Below, piece after piece: positions 62,274 to 64,000 of a stretch of DNA of 64,000 nucleotides. Within the stretch, counting starts at the first letter, position 1; each line of letters starts with the position of its first letter. Both the position numbers and the translations under genes were made by a program. Location of the stretch: positions 18,810 to 82,809 of the forward strand of contig NZ_WIAQ01000008.1 in NCBI RefSeq assembly GCF_009466385.1, given 5' to 3'. Under the pieces are notes generated by a model, which made no database searches, was not told where the DNA came from, and saw nothing but the letters and a program-made list of their open reading frames with translations. Source of the stretch: Peribacillus tepidiphilus (GTDB lineage Bacteria; Bacillota; Bacilli; Bacillales; DSM-1321).

Positions 62274-63278
62274 TTATGTCAATTTGACAATTAGTTCCTT
62301 GTTTATTAACCGATGATAAACAGAATCCAAAAACTTCTTTTCTTGAGAAGGTAGATTGGTAAGGTCGAACTTTTTGTATAAAACTGAAAGCAAAACGATA
62401 TCCCTTAATCTTAAAAACCATTCAATATCCTTTTCTTGAATAGACTCTCTACTATTTTCTTGGTCATATCCTTTGAAAAAATCAGCTAAAAATTTGGCTG
62501 CAAATTTTTCTTTCTGGTGAGTATTTTCAAATTCACCGGCTAGTTCACCTGCTAAAATTGTATAATACACCGGCATCGCAATATCATTTGCAAACCAATG
62601 ATAAGTGCAATCATCGAAATCAAATAAATAAAGCTGGCCCTCGTAATAATGAAAATTACCAAAATGTAAATCTGAATGAATGAGGCCGAATTGGTCCTTT
62701 GTCATAGGCATTTTCCTTATTGCATGTACCACTTCATTCCTATATGTGACTATATCCTTAGGAATATCTGGTTTAAATTTTTCAATCTCCAAAAGCTCTT
62801 CTTCATCCCAATTTGGTCTTTTCGATTTCCCTACCGGAACTTCATAATTTTTTGTCACCTTATGTAGCCGGCCAACCGTTCTTCCCCATGCCGTTACCAA
62901 GTCGTGATTGTTTTTAATATCCTTCCAACCTAAACGTACACCTGGCATTTTTTCATAACAGCAAGCATAAAAATCGGAACCGTCTTTTGCTGTAAAAGCT
63001 TCAATATAGTCATTATTTTGTGATCGGAACTGCTCATACACATTTAACCCATTATTTTTCAAAAATGATACCCAATCTATTTCCGCTTCAATGTCTTCAA
63101 ACAACCGGTGACTGCTATGGGTTAAACGGATGATTACTTCTTGATCTTCTCTTTTCCCTTTAAAAATATAATTTTCAAAGTCCCCTATTTTTTCTAGAGT
63201 AGAAGGTTCAACATTAAATTTTTCCGCTGCTAAACACAGGATTTCTTCCGTAAATAATCCCTCTACCGTTTTCTCCAT
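62274..63278 (-). CDS. APH-family phosphotransferase (homoserine-kinase-II/SrkA-like)
   Basis: A 334-residue kinase-fold protein. The catalytic loop is Leu-Ile-His-Ser-Asp-Leu-His-Phe-Gly-Asn-Phe and the metal site Leu-Phe-Asp-Phe-Asp-Asp-Cys; the N-lobe has Glu-Val-Ile-Ile-Arg-Leu-Thr. It belongs to the broad APH family but differs from the ACAD10/11-type kinase at 21735 (Phe-Asp-Phe-Asp against Phe-Asp-Trp-Glu). Substrate unknown. Single gene. Confidence 0.82.
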   Translation of the reverse strand: MEKTVEGLFTEEILCLAAEKFNVEPSTLEKIGDFENYIFKGKREDQEVIIRLTHSSHRLFEDIEAEIDWVSFLKNNGLNVYEQFRSQNNDYIEAFTAKDGSDFYACCYEKMPGVRLGWKDIKNNHDLVTAWGRTVGRLHKVTKNYEVPVGKSKRPNWDEEELLEIEKFKPDIPKDIVTYRNEVVHAIRKMPMTKDQFGLIHSDLHFGNFHYYEGQLYLFDFDDCTYHWFANDIAMPVYYTILAGELAGEFENTHQKEKFAAKFLADFFKGYDQENSRESIQEKDIEWFLRLRDIVLLSVLYKKFDLTNLPSQEKKFLDSVYHRLINKELIVKLT

Positions 63279-63418
63279 ACCTATCCCCCCTTATATATCC
63301 ATCATATACCAAATCGTTTTATAAGGTAATCAAAACGTGTAGTTTTTTAACTTTAAAAGGGTTTACCGTTCGTGTAGAAGATTTTCATGAATTGAACTAG
63401 TTCATTTATTATGAAGAA

Positions 63419-63451
63419 GAAAGGGGACGATTCTAACGACCGTCCCCTTTC
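63419..63451 (-). terminator. Terminator of the small membrane protein gene
   Basis: GAAAGGGGACG and CGTCCCCTTTC pair around an 11-base loop. It lies 3 bases past the stop on the minus strand. Confidence 0.8.
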
Positions 63452-63453
63452 TA

Positions 63454-63669
63454 TTAAATATTTGTGAAAACATAACAAAGAGACATAATGCCAAATGAAA
63501 AAAGAAAAGCTGCTAACGAAAGTAGCCTTGCATGTTTGAAAGCACTTTTATTTTTTATTAATGAAAATACCCCTAGACCAATCAAGATCCCTATTAGTAA
63601 ATATCCCCCAATAAATAGAGGAAACTCAGGATTTGAAACCGCTTTTAAAAAAACTCCCATTATACTCAT
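63454..63669 (-). CDS. Small two-helix membrane protein
   Basis: 71 residues from the ATG at 63669, with GGGGGAAAAGGA upstream; the frame is open further to 63705 without a site. Two hydrophobic helices (about 16-37 and 48-69) flank a Lys-rich loop (Lys-Asn-Lys-Ser-Ala-Phe-Lys-His-Ala-Arg), so both ends should be on the same side. Family not recognised. Confidence 0.6.
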   Translation of the reverse strand: MSIMGVFLKAVSNPEFPLFIGGYLLIGILIGLGVFSLIKNKSAFKHARLLSLAAFLFSFGIMSLCYVFTNI

Positions 63670-63839
63670 TCCTTTTCCCCCAATTAGATAGGAAGTAATC
63701 CCCAATCACTTCCTAATCGTTCGTCCCTTTGTTACTCTCATTGTACATGAAATTTTAATTTTTGACAATTATGTGAACATAATTTTTTAAAATTAATTTT
63801 TATTATTTATTCAATACCACTAGTGTTGCATTAATTTAA

Positions 63840-64000
63840 TTTTAATATTAAAAAGACTCGCAATCTTCACTTATTTTATTTTGTGCAAAGAAAAAGTCCT
63901 TTATAATGGATAAGTCAGGTGGTAACCCGTCCAAATCCATTAATAAAGGACACACACTATGGACAAGATTACACGAAAAACTTCATTTGGACAATGGTTT
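63840..64000 (+). mobile_element. Left end of an IS4-like insertion sequence
   Basis: A short ATG frame at 63959 runs off the window and reads Met-Asp-Lys-Ile-Thr-Arg-Lys-Thr-Ser-Phe-Gly-Gln-Trp-Phe, which matches my memory of the N-terminus of IS4Bsu1-like transposases. The sequence from about 63848 (AAAAAGACTCGCAATCTTC) probably contains the element's terminal repeat. The exact end cannot be placed without the right end. Confidence 0.6.
63959..64000 (+). CDS. IS4-family transposase, N-terminal 14 codons only
   Basis: The gene is cut by the window edge. AAAGGA lies ten bases before the ATG. The first residues fit IS4Bsu1-type transposases of Bacillus; the catalytic domain lies outside the window, so whether it is intact is unknown. 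Confidence 0.6.
   Translation, partial: MDKITRKTSFGQWF

Overview
The window looks like a chromosomal segment of a low-GC Firmicute of the Bacillaceae (Bacillus sensu lato). The basis is the AT-rich DNA, strong AGGAGG-type ribosome binding sites, and many genes whose closest remembered relatives are Bacillus proteins (YueI, YdjO, YocH, YkpA, CvfB/YitL, PpaC, BioY with a BirA box). The species cannot be fixed from sequence alone. No rRNA, tRNA or CRISPR array was seen.

Layout. 1-4.4 kb is a decayed accessory edge: a small lipoprotein, a frameshifted C39-like peptidase, a frameshifted and truncated Tn3-family transposase abutting a fragment of a spermidine-synthase-like gene, and a GNAT acetyltransferase. 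4.6-34.0 kb is a large catabolic island, all on the minus strand. It holds two complete LivKHMGF-type ABC importers (4.6-9.3 kb and 29.4-34.0 kb). Between them lie two acyl-CoA ligases, three acyl-CoA dehydrogenases, two thiolases, a split MaoC-type hydratase, an enoyl-CoA hydratase/isomerase, four short-chain dehydrogenases, a quinone-oxidoreductase-like MDR protein, a 4HBT thioesterase, an APH-fold kinase, a divergent ComB-like protein and one TetR repressor. Four copies of a near-palindrome of the form TACTRACYAGTYRGTA sit at the heads of the operons and define a probable TetR regulon. The kinase plus an ACAD11-like dehydrogenase resemble the two halves of mammalian ACAD10/11 and the Pseudomonas levulinate (Lva) pathway. 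A 4-hydroxyacyl-CoA or related oxygenated carboxylic acid is therefore a plausible substrate; this is inference.

34.4-64 kb is mostly ordinary chromosome: aspartase, a DUF2533-like protein, an MBL-fold hydrolase, PpiB, branched-chain aminotransferase, PBP4-type carboxypeptidase, PpaC, an AlaX-type editing protein, M29 aminopeptidase, YueI, isocitrate lyase, a YocH-like wall protein with a WalR-like box, nitroreductase, a Dcu transporter, YdjO, CvfB, an ABC-F ATPase, AdhE with an unusual series of five Rex-like motifs, an EamA permease, BioY with a BirA operator, and an APH-family kinase. An IS4-like transposase begins at the right edge. Scattered through it are pseudogenes (PAP2, aminotransferase, lmo0937-like), two degenerate 21-bp tandem arrays, a dispersed Bacillus-type intergenic repeat (two copies) and a shorter 37-bp repeat (two copies).

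How the genes fit together. The importers would bring in an organic acid and the ligases would activate it to the CoA thioester. Dehydrogenases, hydratases, SDRs and thiolases would shorten it by beta-oxidation-like steps, and the kinase/ACAD11-like pair would handle a hydroxyl group that blocks normal beta-oxidation. The TetR protein would release the operons when a CoA-ester intermediate accumulates. Isocitrate lyase (46.8 kb) would help assimilate the acetyl-CoA formed.
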